From positions 29,325,060-29,389,059 of the forward strand of contig OY987243.1 of the NCBI GenBank assembly GCA_963920765.1: a stretch of DNA of 64,000 bases, given 5' to 3'. Shown one piece after another: positions 45,600 through 55,585 of the stretch (position 1 is the first letter of the stretch; each line of letters starts with the position of its first letter). The notes beneath the pieces were generated by a model. It searched no databases and was not told the DNA's origin. It worked only from the letters and a program-made list of their open reading frames with translations. The position numbers and the translations under genes were made by a program. Source of the DNA: Ulota crispa (taxonomy: Eukaryota > Streptophyta > Bryopsida > Orthotrichales > Orthotrichaceae).

Positions 45600-46543
45600 T
45601 TAACCCCTAACAGACCAAATGTCCCCTAAGGGGACAGATGAGGTTTTGGGCATGTACTTGCAGCTAAATTATTTTGTGATATTTTCTGAAACTTTTATGA
45701 AAGATGGGAATTCAAAGACCTGCGTGGGCATCTAAGTTTTTCTTCATTCTGACATTCACTAAAGAAGTTATGCATGCATAGCTGAAAAACAAGGGATGGT
45801 GGGTAATTTGGGAAGCCCTTTTAAAAATTGTATTTTTTAAAATAAAAATCTGAAATTGGTTCTTTAGATTTATGTTTGTATGGGAAGCTTTGAATCATTT
45901 AGTTTTAATTGATGAGATGAAAGTTATGAGAAGTTTTGGTTTGCAAGTAGGTATGGGACTCCCAAACCTCCATTCCTTTTTCCCCTTGTAAAATTTGGTG
46001 CTTTATGTATTTTTCTTTTACTTTTTTTCTTTTCAAGTTGTAGTAGACTAAGATTCCTTGGTTTTCATCATTTGGATCAAAGTAATTCAAATTCCTGAAT
46101 TTTACATAAATCCTCCAATTTTGCCTATTGTATATGCAAATTTCATGGCTTTACTACATTGCAAAATTTTACAAAGTATGATTCACACCTCTGATTCACT
46201 TGAAAATTCTCCAACACTTACCTAACTTGGTCTTCTAGATGGATAAAATAAACCTCAACTTTGCATAGAGCAATTTTTTTGATACAAGAGAGGTCAAAAG
46301 CTTCTAAATTTTTTGAATAGCAAATAAAAAAACTAGTTTTTTCACTTTAGATGTCAATATACCACTCCTCTACATCTAAAATGAGCTGGTTTTTTTCCCA
46401 GGTGTACCTCCCATAGTCTAGGGCAAGATTCTATAGTTGAATTTCCAAAAACAACTTTTTTCCTACTTTTCTACTCATTCCCCCAAAAGTGGTAGTTTTT
46501 AGTGATTTTCACATAAAAAAGGGCTTGGGCATTTAGGGGTTAA
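45600..46543. mobile_element. TTAA-flanked element (936 bp) related to the palindromic elements
   Basis: TTAA at 45,600-45,603 precedes CCCCTAACAGACCAAATGTC and TTAA at 46,540-46,543 follows GGGCTTGGGCATTTAGGGG. The first 350 bp are homologous to the left arm of the palindrome at 12,214, sharing TTTTGGGCATGTAC and AAGCTTTGAATCATTTAG. The second arm is absent and replaced by unrelated AT-rich sequence, so this is an asymmetric relative. Confidence 0.7.
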
Positions 46544-46901
46544 CCTCTAAATGCTGAGGAGGACATTTCTTGTCCTTTGGCTTCAAAAAAAACATTTTGT
46601 ATGACATGAAAAAGTTTTCTTTCACCTATTTTTTTTTTCAAAATTGATCATAAATACATGGTCCATTGTAGAAGGCAAAGAACAACCTCCCCAAATACAC
46701 TTTTGGTAACTCAAATTGTGAGAAATTTTGGAGTCACGATGTGAGCTTCCAAATTGCCTTTTTTACAATTTTCATGAGGTCAATATGCATTGATGAGTTT
46801 TGCAACTTTTAGAAACAATAACATAGGCTGGCACTTGTCATAACATTGTAGAAGTTACAGCTCAAGGCTAGCTAGTTACCAGCTCAACGCTTAAGCCTTA
46901 A
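46540..46901. mobile_element. TTAA-flanked MITE (354 bp) abutting the previous one
   Basis: It starts CCTCTAAATGCTGAGGAGG right after the TTAA that ends the previous element, and ends CTCAACGCTTAAGCC before TTAA at 46,898-46,901. A diverged copy in the same orientation lies at about 47,676-48,047, sharing ATGCTGAGGAGGAC, CATGGTCCATT and AATTTTCATGAGG. Confidence 0.6.
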
Positions 46902-48058
46902 CCCTTGAGTGCCCCAGCGCCTCATATATCGCCTCCTACTATTTTCAATCCTTGTTTTGAGAGACTAGATCTAACTTTTTGGTCTTGCTATAAACTACAA
47001 TTATGAAGGCATTCAAGTTGTCCATGCCAATGGAGAACTGGCAAGGAAAACCAAATGTTGTACAAGTGCTACAAGAGATTTGATTGGGTGAAACATCATA
47101 TGGGGCATGGTGACACCGTACAGGGCAGGGTGGCAAGCAAAGTTTTACTATTTGTAACTGGTCAATATGCCTTGCAAGCTTCCTTGTGTGTGCTTTGTGA
47201 TAGCCAAAAATTTGTTGGCAAGGGTTCAAGCACGCTCTAGACCCTTTTTATGGCAATCATCACCAACTGTGTTGGTCATTGTTTTTTGTGCAATAGTGAG
47301 TTGAAGTCCTAAAACATGACATAAAAAGAAGTGCAATCTTCAATAATTTACAAGTGTGTGCATTCACATCTAATCTTGGTGCTCACAAAATTTAAGATGA
47401 ATCTGGGGCTTCTAGAATTTTGTAAAAATCATCAAGTAGCAAGTACCTACCAAAAAATGAGATTTTGTCATCACATGCTGTTTGATCAAATGTTATAATC
47501 TCCCATCTCCCATTGTTAATTGTTCCCAAAATTTGCAAGCCATTTTCTAAGTAGGTGTTCCACAATTTTCCATGGTTACTTTTTTGGATCATTTGATTGA
47601 CTAAGATACAATGCATCAAAGTTGTTGGTTTACAAAAACCCAATTTTGGTGAAAACGGCATGGACACACAAGGGTTTAATGCTGAGGAGGACGATTTTCG
47701 TCCTCCAACTTTGAAAAATGGTTGTGTACTGTAGAAAAAAGCCATTTTTCTTGTGATTTTTTTTTTGAAGTGGTCATAAACACATGGTCCATTAGAGAAG
47801 GTAAAAAATCATCTCATTAGATGCACTCATATATTTAGGTAGTCCGAATTGTGAGAAGATTCAAAATCATGGTGTTTGGTCCCAAGTTTCCTTGCTTGCA
47901 ATTTTCATGAGGGCACCATGCATTGTTGACTTTTGCAACTTAAGAAAATAATATCATTGTTGGACACTTGCTAAACACTTGCTAAACACTAAGTTTATAG
48001 AGTATTGTAGCCAGGCTGGCCACTGTGACTAGCCCGGCATTCAAGGGTTAAGGGTTAA
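46898..48058. mobile_element. Composite TTAA-flanked segment containing a second copy of the 354-bp MITE
   Basis: TTAA at 46,898 is followed by CCCTTGAGTGCCCCAGCG. At the far side GGCATTCAAGGG precedes TTAA at 48,048-48,051, and a further GGGTTAA ends at 48,058. The outer ends are imperfect inverted repeats (CCCTTGAGTGCC / GGCATTCAAGGG). Inside, 47,676-48,047 is the diverged MITE copy starting TTAATGCTGAGGAGGACG. Internal frames show no transposase motif. Confidence 0.5.
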
Positions 48059-49086
48059 GCAAATCTTTGGGTTTTACAGACAGCATATTTTTCACTGGGT
48101 TTTGAGACTTGTTCCCTTCTGTTTCAATGTTGAAATCCCTTGTATTATAGCATTCAAGTGACCATATGGGTATGAAAGAGAAAAAGTTTGTGGTTTTTGA
48201 GGTTGGAGTTCCATGTGGCTGTGCGAAAGGTAGCCATAAAAATTTTACTGATTGAGGAGCATGACAAGCAATTGCGCTCAAGTAGTTGACTTGGGTAGAC
48301 ATCAGAGGCCCAATAAAACGTTGCCCAAAGAAATTATATGAAACTGTGAAACCGTTTACATGACCACAAGCACATGTAACGGTTTTTATTTTGCCAAATT
48401 ATATAAGCGCTTGTATCATATGATCTAGGTGTTCATACGAGAGAGCCTGTTTATATCCATAAACTCAAAATGATCAAAGTTTGAAGTCCCCTCATTGGAG
48501 GAGCTGGAGGGTCCAAGTCCTGTAAGAAACTCTTGAAAGACTACGTTTTCTATAACCCTGCCTTGGATATTGCCCAAGCCTGTACCGAAGAACCAGAGCT
48601 TGGAATTGATAATGCAACGAACTATCCTTTTCTTCCACTAAGCCCTACAATTTAATTTGATATAAGAATGCTTGTGCTTTGGAACAAAATGTCCATTTGT
48701 ATAAGAAAAAGAGGTAAATTTTGATATCAGTTGCTTTGAAATGTTAGTACTAGTAGTAACCTAAGTGGTCTATACACTCCTCCAAACTTCATAACCAGAA
48801 ACCATATTCTTCACATATTGATGAGAATGCAGAAAGTACCGCATCCTTTACCTTTGATCCGACTCCAGCATATCGTCATCACGTAGCAAGGGATCCACAA
48901 AGTCAAAAGAACCAAGGAATTGTTACACCACAAAGATGGCAAGCTCTACAAAAATTGAGACCATGGAAACTGAGATCTGCAAGCAGGCAACCATGCTCTC
49001 AACTCAAACCCTAAACTTCAAAGCAGTCAGGGCACAGGAGAATGATACTCACTGAAGTGTAAGAAAGAGCGGAGGCTTTTGTATAT
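48059..49086. other. Intergenic DNA and EngA 3' region, nothing recognised
   Basis: The right part probably contains the EngA 3' UTR. No gene, RNA or clear repeat is supported. Confidence 0.5.
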
Positions 49087-51018
49087 TTATTGAGAAAACG
49101 GCACCATATTCGCCGTGGAAGACGAAGGAGACGACCGTGAGGAGCTCTCTCTGCTGGTAGGCTCGTTGCGATCGCTCTTCTGCTTGCTCCGCCATAGCAG
49201 CCTGACAGGAGTGCCGGGGTATCCGACATTAAGCCGAAGCTGCTTCTCCATGTAGCGCCGGTAAATCTCCGGAAACAAATTCGCATCGTTCACGAAGAAC
49301 ACAAACGTGGGAGGTTTGATCCCGGCCTGAGTGCAGTAGTAGACTCGTCCCTTCTTCCCCCCACGACCGGTGGGAGGCTGCTTCAACGCAACCGCATCAC
49401 GGATCACCTGATTCAAAGTCGCCGTGGAGAGACGGCGGCACCGCTCCTCGCCGGCAGCCACGGCCGTCTCCAGAATTCTCTTGATCCGTTGTCCGCTGCT
49501 GGCCGAGCAGTACACAATCGGAGCCCAGTCCAGGCAGCGCAACCGTTCACGCACATCGCGGTCGTACCACAGGGTGCTGGTGCCGTCCTTGTTCGGAATG
49601 GTGTCCCATTTGTTCACGACGACGATACAAGCTTTGCCTTCTCTCGCAATCCTCTCGCCTAACCTAAAATCCTGCTCGGTCACACAATCAAGCGCATCGA
49701 TGACAAGCGCCACCACGTCTGACCTTCGAACCGCTCGAAATGCGCGGTTCACGGATAACGACTCCGTTCGGCTTCCCGTGGATGCTACTGCTCCTCGTCT
49801 GCGGATTCCAGCCGTGTCGATGAGCTTCAACTGTTGGCCATTGTCGTCCTCGAATTCCGTGTCGATGGCGTCGCGAGTGGTGCCACTCACGGGGCTGACA
49901 ATGGTGCGCTCCTCTCCAACAAGAGCGTTTAAGATGCTGGATTTCCCTACGTTAGGCTTTCCGACGATGGCGATCGCCATCGGCTTGTCTTCCTCTTCTT
50001 CCAGCTCGCCTTCCGCCGGTTTCAGCTCCTCGCAAACTAAGTCGAGTAGGTCACCTGTTCCGGTACCCGAAATCGCAGAGACGGGAATGGGAGTAAACCC
50101 TAGGGTCCAGAACTCGGCCGCTTGGAGCTGCCCCTTCGTTGGCGACTCGCATTTGTTAACGGCCAGAGTGATTCTCTTGTCCGAGTGCTTTCGCCGTAAC
50201 CAGTTGCCAATGTCGATGTCGGCAGCGGTTAATCCTGACTGCCCGTCTACGACGAAGATGATGGAATTCGCACTCGCGACTGCGGACGCCGCTTGCCGCT
50301 CGATCATGGCCGGCAATCCGGCATCGTAGGCTTCCTTGACGGCCCTCGCAACGGCCTCCGCGCCGCCACCGGCTGTCACCGCAACCGCGTCGCTGCCTTC
50401 TCCCGGAATCGTCAATACTCCCCCGGTATCCACCAACATAAACTCATGCGTGCTCCAAAATGCGCGAGTGTACAACCTGTCCCGCGTCACGCCGGCCTCG
50501 TCGTGCACTATTGCGATGTCGCCGCCTGCAATTCGATTGAAGAGCGCGGACTTGCCTACGTTCGGCCTTCCCACGATTGCCACTTTCGGTAACAACTGAT
50601 CAGGGATTCTAAGCTCGGAATCGTAAACTTCTTTATCTGCACGCTTCTTCGCCTTCTTCGCCTTCCCTTTGAGACCTGCGTCTTCCCTTCGCATTTGCTC
50701 GTACAAATCGCGGCTGTACTCCTGCGCTACGTCCTTGGCCACTTTCTCGTAGTGCTCAACTGGAAGCTCCTCCTCCACGTCCTCCTCATTGTCTTCTACA
50801 ACGCCAGATACAATCTGAACTGCTGATGTCGCAGTACGATGCTTACCTGACGACGACGGACACGAAACACATTGCGAATAAGTGGACCGAAGGGAAGAAC
50901 TCAAAACCGTGCGAACCCGCCGAGACGTCTTAAACGAGGCGCTGCATACCGAAGAGCTGCAGCTAGTTTCGGAATTACTAAGAAACCTCGTTGCCACTCC
51001 GCCGGCTGCTAACGCCAT
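49087..51018 (-). CDS. EngA/Der-type double GTPase, predicted chloroplast, intronless
   Basis: The 643-aa product starts at the ATG at 51,018; an in-frame upstream TTG is not used. Der/EngA carries two tandem TrmE-Era-like G domains and a C-terminal KH-like domain, and acts in large-subunit ribosome assembly. Plant copies act in the chloroplast. Residues 1-70 are Ser/Thr/Arg-rich with few acids, as in a transit peptide, and an acidic stretch follows. G domain 1 has VGRPNVGKSALFNR (about 149-162), DTGG (about 197) and VNKCES (about 287), where the usual NKxD is NKCE. G domain 2 has VGKPNVGKSSILNALVG (about 352-368), DTAGIRRRG (about 401) and VNKWD (about 468). The KH-like part spans about 530-612 (RVYYCTQAGIKPPTFVFFVN). 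Length is close to the angiosperm protein. It diverges from DVR with 467 bp between start codons. Confidence 0.95.
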   Translation of the reverse strand: MALAAGGVATRFLSNSETSCSSSVCSASFKTSRRVRTVLSSSLRSTYSQCVSCPSSSGKHRTATSAVQIVSGVVEDNEEDVEEELPVEHYEKVAKDVAQEYSRDLYEQMRREDAGLKGKAKKAKKRADKEVYDSELRIPDQLLPKVAIVGRPNVGKSALFNRIAGGDIAIVHDEAGVTRDRLYTRAFWSTHEFMLVDTGGVLTIPGEGSDAVAVTAGGGAEAVARAVKEAYDAGLPAMIERQAASAVASANSIIFVVDGQSGLTAADIDIGNWLRRKHSDKRITLAVNKCESPTKGQLQAAEFWTLGFTPIPVSAISGTGTGDLLDLVCEELKPAEGELEEEEDKPMAIAIVGKPNVGKSSILNALVGEERTIVSPVSGTTRDAIDTEFEDDNGQQLKLIDTAGIRRRGAVASTGSRTESLSVNRAFRAVRRSDVVALVIDALDCVTEQDFRLGERIAREGKACIVVVNKWDTIPNKDGTSTLWYDRDVRERLRCLDWAPIVYCSASSGQRIKRILETAVAAGEERCRRLSTATLNQVIRDAVALKQPPTGRGGKKGRVYYCTQAGIKPPTFVFFVNDANLFPEIYRRYMEKQLRLNVGYPGTPVRLLWRSKQKSDRNEPTSRESSSRSSPSSSTANMVPFSQ

Positions 51019-51485
51019 CGCTACTTCTTCCTCGGGATTCAAATGCCAAATACCCTAAACCCTGCATACAGGCAGAGAGCTTCACGAAGAGCATGACTGC
51101 AGAGTACTAGATAAACCTCTGGAACATCATCCTGGCTTTTCCACATAGAACTGTCATCCTCTCCATCCCACACGACAGATTCCATACGTAATTGTCATCC
51201 TCTCCATCCGATCCGACAGATTCTACGCAGAATTCATCCGAAACTTGAGATGAGATTGTTATCCAGACTTGGATTTCCTTCGGCTTCGGTGGTTCTGGCA
51301 ACCGCGAACTGTAATTAGTTAATTCGAGTTGCAGAAATCACTTCGCTATGGTGATTCTCGAGTGTTGGAGAATCTAGTAGTCTTGAAGCTTGGATTTTCT
51401 TTGAAATAATTTTTCGAATTGAAATCTTGTGAAAAGGTTTGATTGTTTTGTAGTTTCTGTTGTTACGCACATTTTGAGCTTCACG
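51019..51485. promoter_or_regulatory. Shared bidirectional promoter of EngA and DVR
   Basis: The two start codons face away from each other across 467 bp, which must hold both 5' leaders and both core promoters unless more distant elements are used. It contains a direct repeat around TCATCCTCTCCATCC (about 51,154 and 51,196). No TATA box was assigned with confidence. Confidence 0.7.
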
Positions 51486-52778
51486 ATGTCGCTCTCGGCA
51501 ATTTCTTCACGAGCGGCGTCGTCTCTATTGCCCGGGGCTGTGAGCTCAGCTCCGAGCAGTCATGGATTCTCGCAAGTGAATTCAATTAGTTTTGTTAGTA
51601 AAATCAACGAGCAGTTATCTTTTAAGTCTGGCTCGGCGTTTCTAGGTTTCACTCTTCCTTGCGCAGATCTTTCGCTCGGAGTGCAGAAGCCATCGGCCCG
51701 TCACTTGTGTCGAGCTGTATTGACTTCCGAAGCAGAGGCCGCCGTAGCCAAGCAGACATGGCGGAGCAAGAGCCCGAAAGACACCACGGTCGTGATAGTA
51801 GGCGCCACGGGGTACATCGGCAAGTATGTGGTGAAGGAGATGGTGAAGCGGGGCTACAACGTCATCGTTGTCGCGCGAGAGAAGAGCGGGATCAAAGGGA
51901 AGGCCAATGCCGAACAAACGATTCGAGATTTTCCAGGCACTACCGTCCTCTTCACCGATGTCTCGGACATGGACTCTCTCACATCCACATTGCGAAACTC
52001 GAACGCGCATGTCGATGTCGTTATTTCCTGTCTCGCAAGCAGGAGCGGCGGCAAGAAAGACTCCTGGAAGATTGACTACCAAGCCACGCGCAACAGCCTC
52101 GACGCCGGCGTCGCCTGCGGCGCCTCGCACTTCATTCTCCTGTCCGCCATTTGTGTGCAGAAACCCTTGGTGGAGTTTCAGAGGGCGAAGCTCAAGTTTG
52201 AAGCCGAGCTCGCGGGATTCGGCAATGGCCTGACGTACAGCATTGTCAGACCAACGGCGTTCTTTAAGAGCTTGGGAGGGCAAGTGCAAAGCGTTCAAGG
52301 AGGTGGTCCGTATGTCATGTTCGGCGATGGGAAGCTGTGCGCTTGCAAACCTATCTCCGAAGCGGATCTGGCCTCCTTCATCTCCGACTGCGTGAGCGAC
52401 GTCGAGAAAACCAACCAGATTCTCCCTATCGGTGGCCCTGGCAAGGCGCTCACGCCGCTCGAGCAAGGGGAGATGCTCTTCAAAATTGTAGGAAAAGATC
52501 CGAAGTTCATCAAAGTGCCGATCGGCGTCATGGACTTCGTCATCGGTGTTTTGAACAATCTTTCCAAGCTCTTCCCCAACCTGGAAGACGCTGCCGAGTT
52601 CGGGAAGATTGGCCGCTACTACGCCGCTGAGAGTATGCTCGTCCTGAATTCAGCAACCGAGAAGTACGACGCGGATGCTACTCCCAGCTACGGCACCGAC
52701 ACTCTTGAAGCTTTCTTTGAGCGGTGCGTGAACGAAGGGATGGCGGGGCAGGAGCTCGGCGACCAAGCCGTCTTTTGA
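51486..52778 (+). CDS. DVR: Divinyl chlorophyllide a 8-vinyl-reductase, chloroplast, intronless
   Basis: The ATG at 51,486 is chosen because the longer frame begins only at a GTG. The product is 430 aa, near the 417 aa of the Arabidopsis DVR/PCB2 protein. It reduces the C8 vinyl group of divinyl (proto)chlorophyllide with NADPH to give monovinyl pigment, a late step of chlorophyll synthesis in the plastid. Residues 1-60 are Ser/Ala-rich ([20 protein letters not shown]) and fit a transit peptide. The NAD(P)-binding Rossmann start is [20 protein letters not shown] (about 102-121), then [15 protein letters not shown]. Family blocks follow: [48 protein letters not shown] and [17 protein letters not shown]. 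The C-terminal ESMLVLN and [13 protein letters not shown] match the family ending. It is divergent with EngA. Confidence 0.96.
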   Translation: MSLSAISSRAASSLLPGAVSSAPSSHGFSQVNSISFVSKINEQLSFKSGSAFLGFTLPCADLSLGVQKPSARHLCRAVLTSEAEAAVAKQTWRSKSPKDTTVVIVGATGYIGKYVVKEMVKRGYNVIVVAREKSGIKGKANAEQTIRDFPGTTVLFTDVSDMDSLTSTLRNSNAHVDVVISCLASRSGGKKDSWKIDYQATRNSLDAGVACGASHFILLSAICVQKPLVEFQRAKLKFEAELAGFGNGLTYSIVRPTAFFKSLGGQVQSVQGGGPYVMFGDGKLCACKPISEADLASFISDCVSDVEKTNQILPIGGPGKALTPLEQGEMLFKIVGKDPKFIKVPIGVMDFVIGVLNNLSKLFPNLEDAAEFGKIGRYYAAESMLVLNSATEKYDADATPSYGTDTLEAFFERCVNEGMAGQELGDQAVF

Positions 52779-53452
52779 TACCTTCCGGCATTTTGTATTA
52801 GTAAATTTTAGGCCATTTTTGTTGGCGCTAGTAGTGATTATATGGAGCGATGAGTTAGGGTGGTTCAACGTGCTCTCGATAGGAAAGTTGAACAACTGTC
52901 GATCTCCGTGACGATTATGTTGTAAATTGGTCAGGCTACCGTGGAATTGACATGATCTTCACTTGCAATTGATTTTCCATGCTTGCTCGCCTACTGTTGA
53001 AAACAATCTTGATGGTCACGCTTGGTAATGAAACATCCTAAAAACCTGCTTCAGCAAGTTTGGTCAAACCACCAATCCACAAGATGTAAATGCTGTAAAG
53101 CGCAAGGATCTTCTCCATCTTGTGGTATTCAGACAGTCGTTTGCGACACATAGCCGGCGGTGTCGCACAGGACCATATCTGAATCTGCAATCGCCGAGCT
53201 TCAACAGCATCGCGGCGCAACTGTTTTCGACACGGCAGGTTCATCATCGTCGTTGCCAAATTTGGTCGGTGATTTTTGCAACTGTCTGGTGGTGAGGGCG
53301 GAACTTCTATCGATTACAGGTCTGATCTCGCAATGTCTTGCAAGCATCTGTGGTTTTGAAGTTTGGTAACAGTGTGGATTGGTTGAGAGTGGCGGACCTT
53401 GGAGAATTTGACGAAGGGGAAGAGGCAGGGTTTAATTAGGGTTGGAAGAGCT
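52779..53452 (+). other. DVR 3' region and F-box gene promoter
   Basis: The 674 bp between the DVR stop and the next ATG should hold the DVR 3' UTR and the promoter and leader of the F-box/kelch gene. A short upstream frame at 53,399-53,452 is in frame with the F-box gene but starts at TTG. No other feature was recognised. Confidence 0.5.
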
Positions 53453-54679
53453 ATGGCGGAGGGTTTGATAGAGGGATTGCCCGATGTCGTAGCGCTCCAG
53501 TGCTTAGCCAGGCTCCCGCTCTCGGAACACCGATCATTGCAGCTGGTGTGCAAGGCCTGGCACGCCGCCTTCCGATCTCCGGAGCTCTTCCGCTTCAGGG
53601 AGGAGCTTCGCACGCAGGAAGAGTGGCTCTACGTGTGCGGCCACGCCCCGGAGACAGTCTGGCAAGCTTACGACCCTCGCGCCAACAAATGGAGCCGTCT
53701 CCCCGTCCTCCCGTCGCCAATTTCGAACCTGGCAGGATACGGTGCCGTCGGATGCGACGGCAAGCTCTACGTGATCGGCGGGACGAGCGACAGTGTAGAC
53801 CCTGCAACTGGCGACAGGGAACCTCTGCAACCATCATTAGATGGCTGGATGTTTAACCCTATCATCTGGAAATGGAGCGCCATAGCTCCAATGCTGACGC
53901 CGAGATTGCACTTCGCGTGCATGTCGCATGAGGGCAAAGTCGTCGTCGCCGGTGGCTGGGACGCCAGAATGAAGCCTGTCTTGAACGCCGAGGTTTACAA
54001 CCCCGAGTCCAACACATGGCATGAGTTTCCGCGCCTTAACGATGGGCCATGTCCAGTCACTTCCGGCATCGTTCTGGACGGCAAGATGCGGGTGTTCTTC
54101 AAGTCGGAGAAGCTGTCTCAGGTGTATGATTCTACAAGTCGAAGGTATGATGCATAACCACAACCTTAGTGCTCTCTTCTCCTGCCAGAGAATTGATGTT
54201 TGTAATTTTCTGGCTTAATGCGTTTTCGAAACCCTAACTATCTCAATTTCTACCGCTGATCACGTTTTAGTGATTACAAAATTCGTATGTTGATTCTCTG
54301 GCTTTGCAGTTGGATAGTGGAGGAATGCAATTGGGCAGGCAGAGCGATGGCGGTGGTGAAAGGGGAACCCTACGTGGTGCGACACGGCGTTGTGAGCAGA
54401 GAGCATCACTCTCAACCGCACCGCTCGTCGCCCTTATGCTCCTGGCCCGAGTGCTTAAACCGACGAGCGTTTGCCGTTGCCGGCCTCGGACCAGATCTGT
54501 ATGTGGTTGGGGGAATCTCTAAACCGAGGCTGAGCTCCTCCGATATTTCCTATTTGCGCGACGTCGACATTTGCACTGTCGAAGGCGGCACGGAGGATCT
54601 CGTATGGCGCAGGGGTACGCCCATGCCGCTCACCCTGGCCTCTGTGGAGGACCAAATTTGTGCCGTGCTGAAGCTCTAA
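53453..54679 (+). CDS. F-box/kelch-repeat protein, 2 exons
   Basis: Exons 53453-54144 and 54310-54679 join in frame (GT/AG, phase 2) to give 353 aa. The F-box spans about residues 7-50 (LIEGLPDVVALQCLARLPLS, then LQLVCKAWHAAFRSPE) and would bind SKP1 in an SCF ubiquitin ligase. Kelch repeats follow, seen as AGYGAVGCDGKLYVIGGTSD, FACMSHEGKVVVAGGWDARM with NAEVYNPESNTWHEFPRL, and FAVAGLGPDLYVVGGISKP. Together they would form a substrate-binding propeller. I cannot name the substrate or a one-to-one Arabidopsis partner. Neighbours are plastid genes, but nothing in this protein points to the plastid. The short intron interrupts the kelch region at YDSTSRS. Confidence 0.92.
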
Positions 54680-55585
54680 TCAAGTAGCCACTTCTTTTAG
54701 GATTTCCACACTTTCACATGTACTATTTTCGCTTCAAAACCGCAACAATTGCGTGCTGTTTTCTGTAATTCACAGCGCGTCTCTCTCTTTGTCGTAAGTT
54801 GAGCATGCCAGGAGTCTCTTCGCTCTAGGACAGGCGTTTTTGCTGTGCAGTTGTGTGTCCTCCGCCATACATCATTGCATTTTCCGGGACGGTACCATTT
54901 GTGTGGGCCACGCAGGCGATGCCTTGTCCTCGTATCGAAGATGGCAGCCCATACCACGCCCTGTACACCATCCGATCGAATGCCAGTTGTTCCGTGTACC
55001 GTAGAATCGATGCTATGCGACTGTTTGCCCGTGTGGACCACACATACTGAAAAATTGCCGAGAACGATTTTTGAATTATTTTTGGCGGCTGGATCCTCGA
55101 CGAAGCCCCGCCGCCGTCGATAAGCGAACAGTGTAGGCCAGTTGAGAAGCACATTCGGTAACAAATATTCCAAGTGCTTTGCTCAACGTCGGATTTGCTC
55201 ATTCAGTATGCGGCATCTGCTTATACTGCATTCCGCCGATCTCGGTGTCCTGCGGCACTTGTCACTCTGCGGTATTACTACAAGCATGGCACGGAACCTC
55301 CAACTGGCGATGTAATCTTATGCTGCAATTAGTATAGCTGGTTTGGAGTTTATTGCACGCTCGTATGCCTCGGTTTTGTATTTAAAAGATTTCTTCTGGA
55401 CTTCTTGCGAGGTTGTAGGAAGAGTTTGGAGAGATTTGTTAAAGAGTTAATTGGAGTGAAGCGCACTTGCATTGGAGGTTTCTTTTGGAGTTCTTGTGTT
55501 AGTAGCTGTATGGAGAGTTTGTAGAGATTTGGAGAGACTTTAGAGTGAAGGCTACGCTTGTATTATTGTGTAGAGAGAAGTGGAG
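54680..55585 (+). promoter_or_regulatory. Intergenic region with the DGD1 promoter and 5' leader
   Basis: This 906-bp gap separates the F-box stop from the DGD1-type ATG. Pyrimidine-poor repeats of GGAGAGATTTG/GGAGAGACTTT type at about 55,430-55,545 may lie in the leader. Small GC-rich frames at 54,840-55,200 have no motif. No separate gene is supported. Confidence 0.5.

Noticed and set aside
45252..45629. 125-codon plus-strand frame over the methyltransferase first exon
   Set aside because: It is antisense to exon 1, which carries the SpoU motif 1 and a proper donor site.
49424..50329. 301-codon plus-strand frame
   Set aside because: It is the antisense of the EngA gene; EngA has full family motifs and this frame has none.
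51642..52466. 274-codon minus-strand frame
   Set aside because: It is antisense to DVR, which is a clear family member over its whole length.
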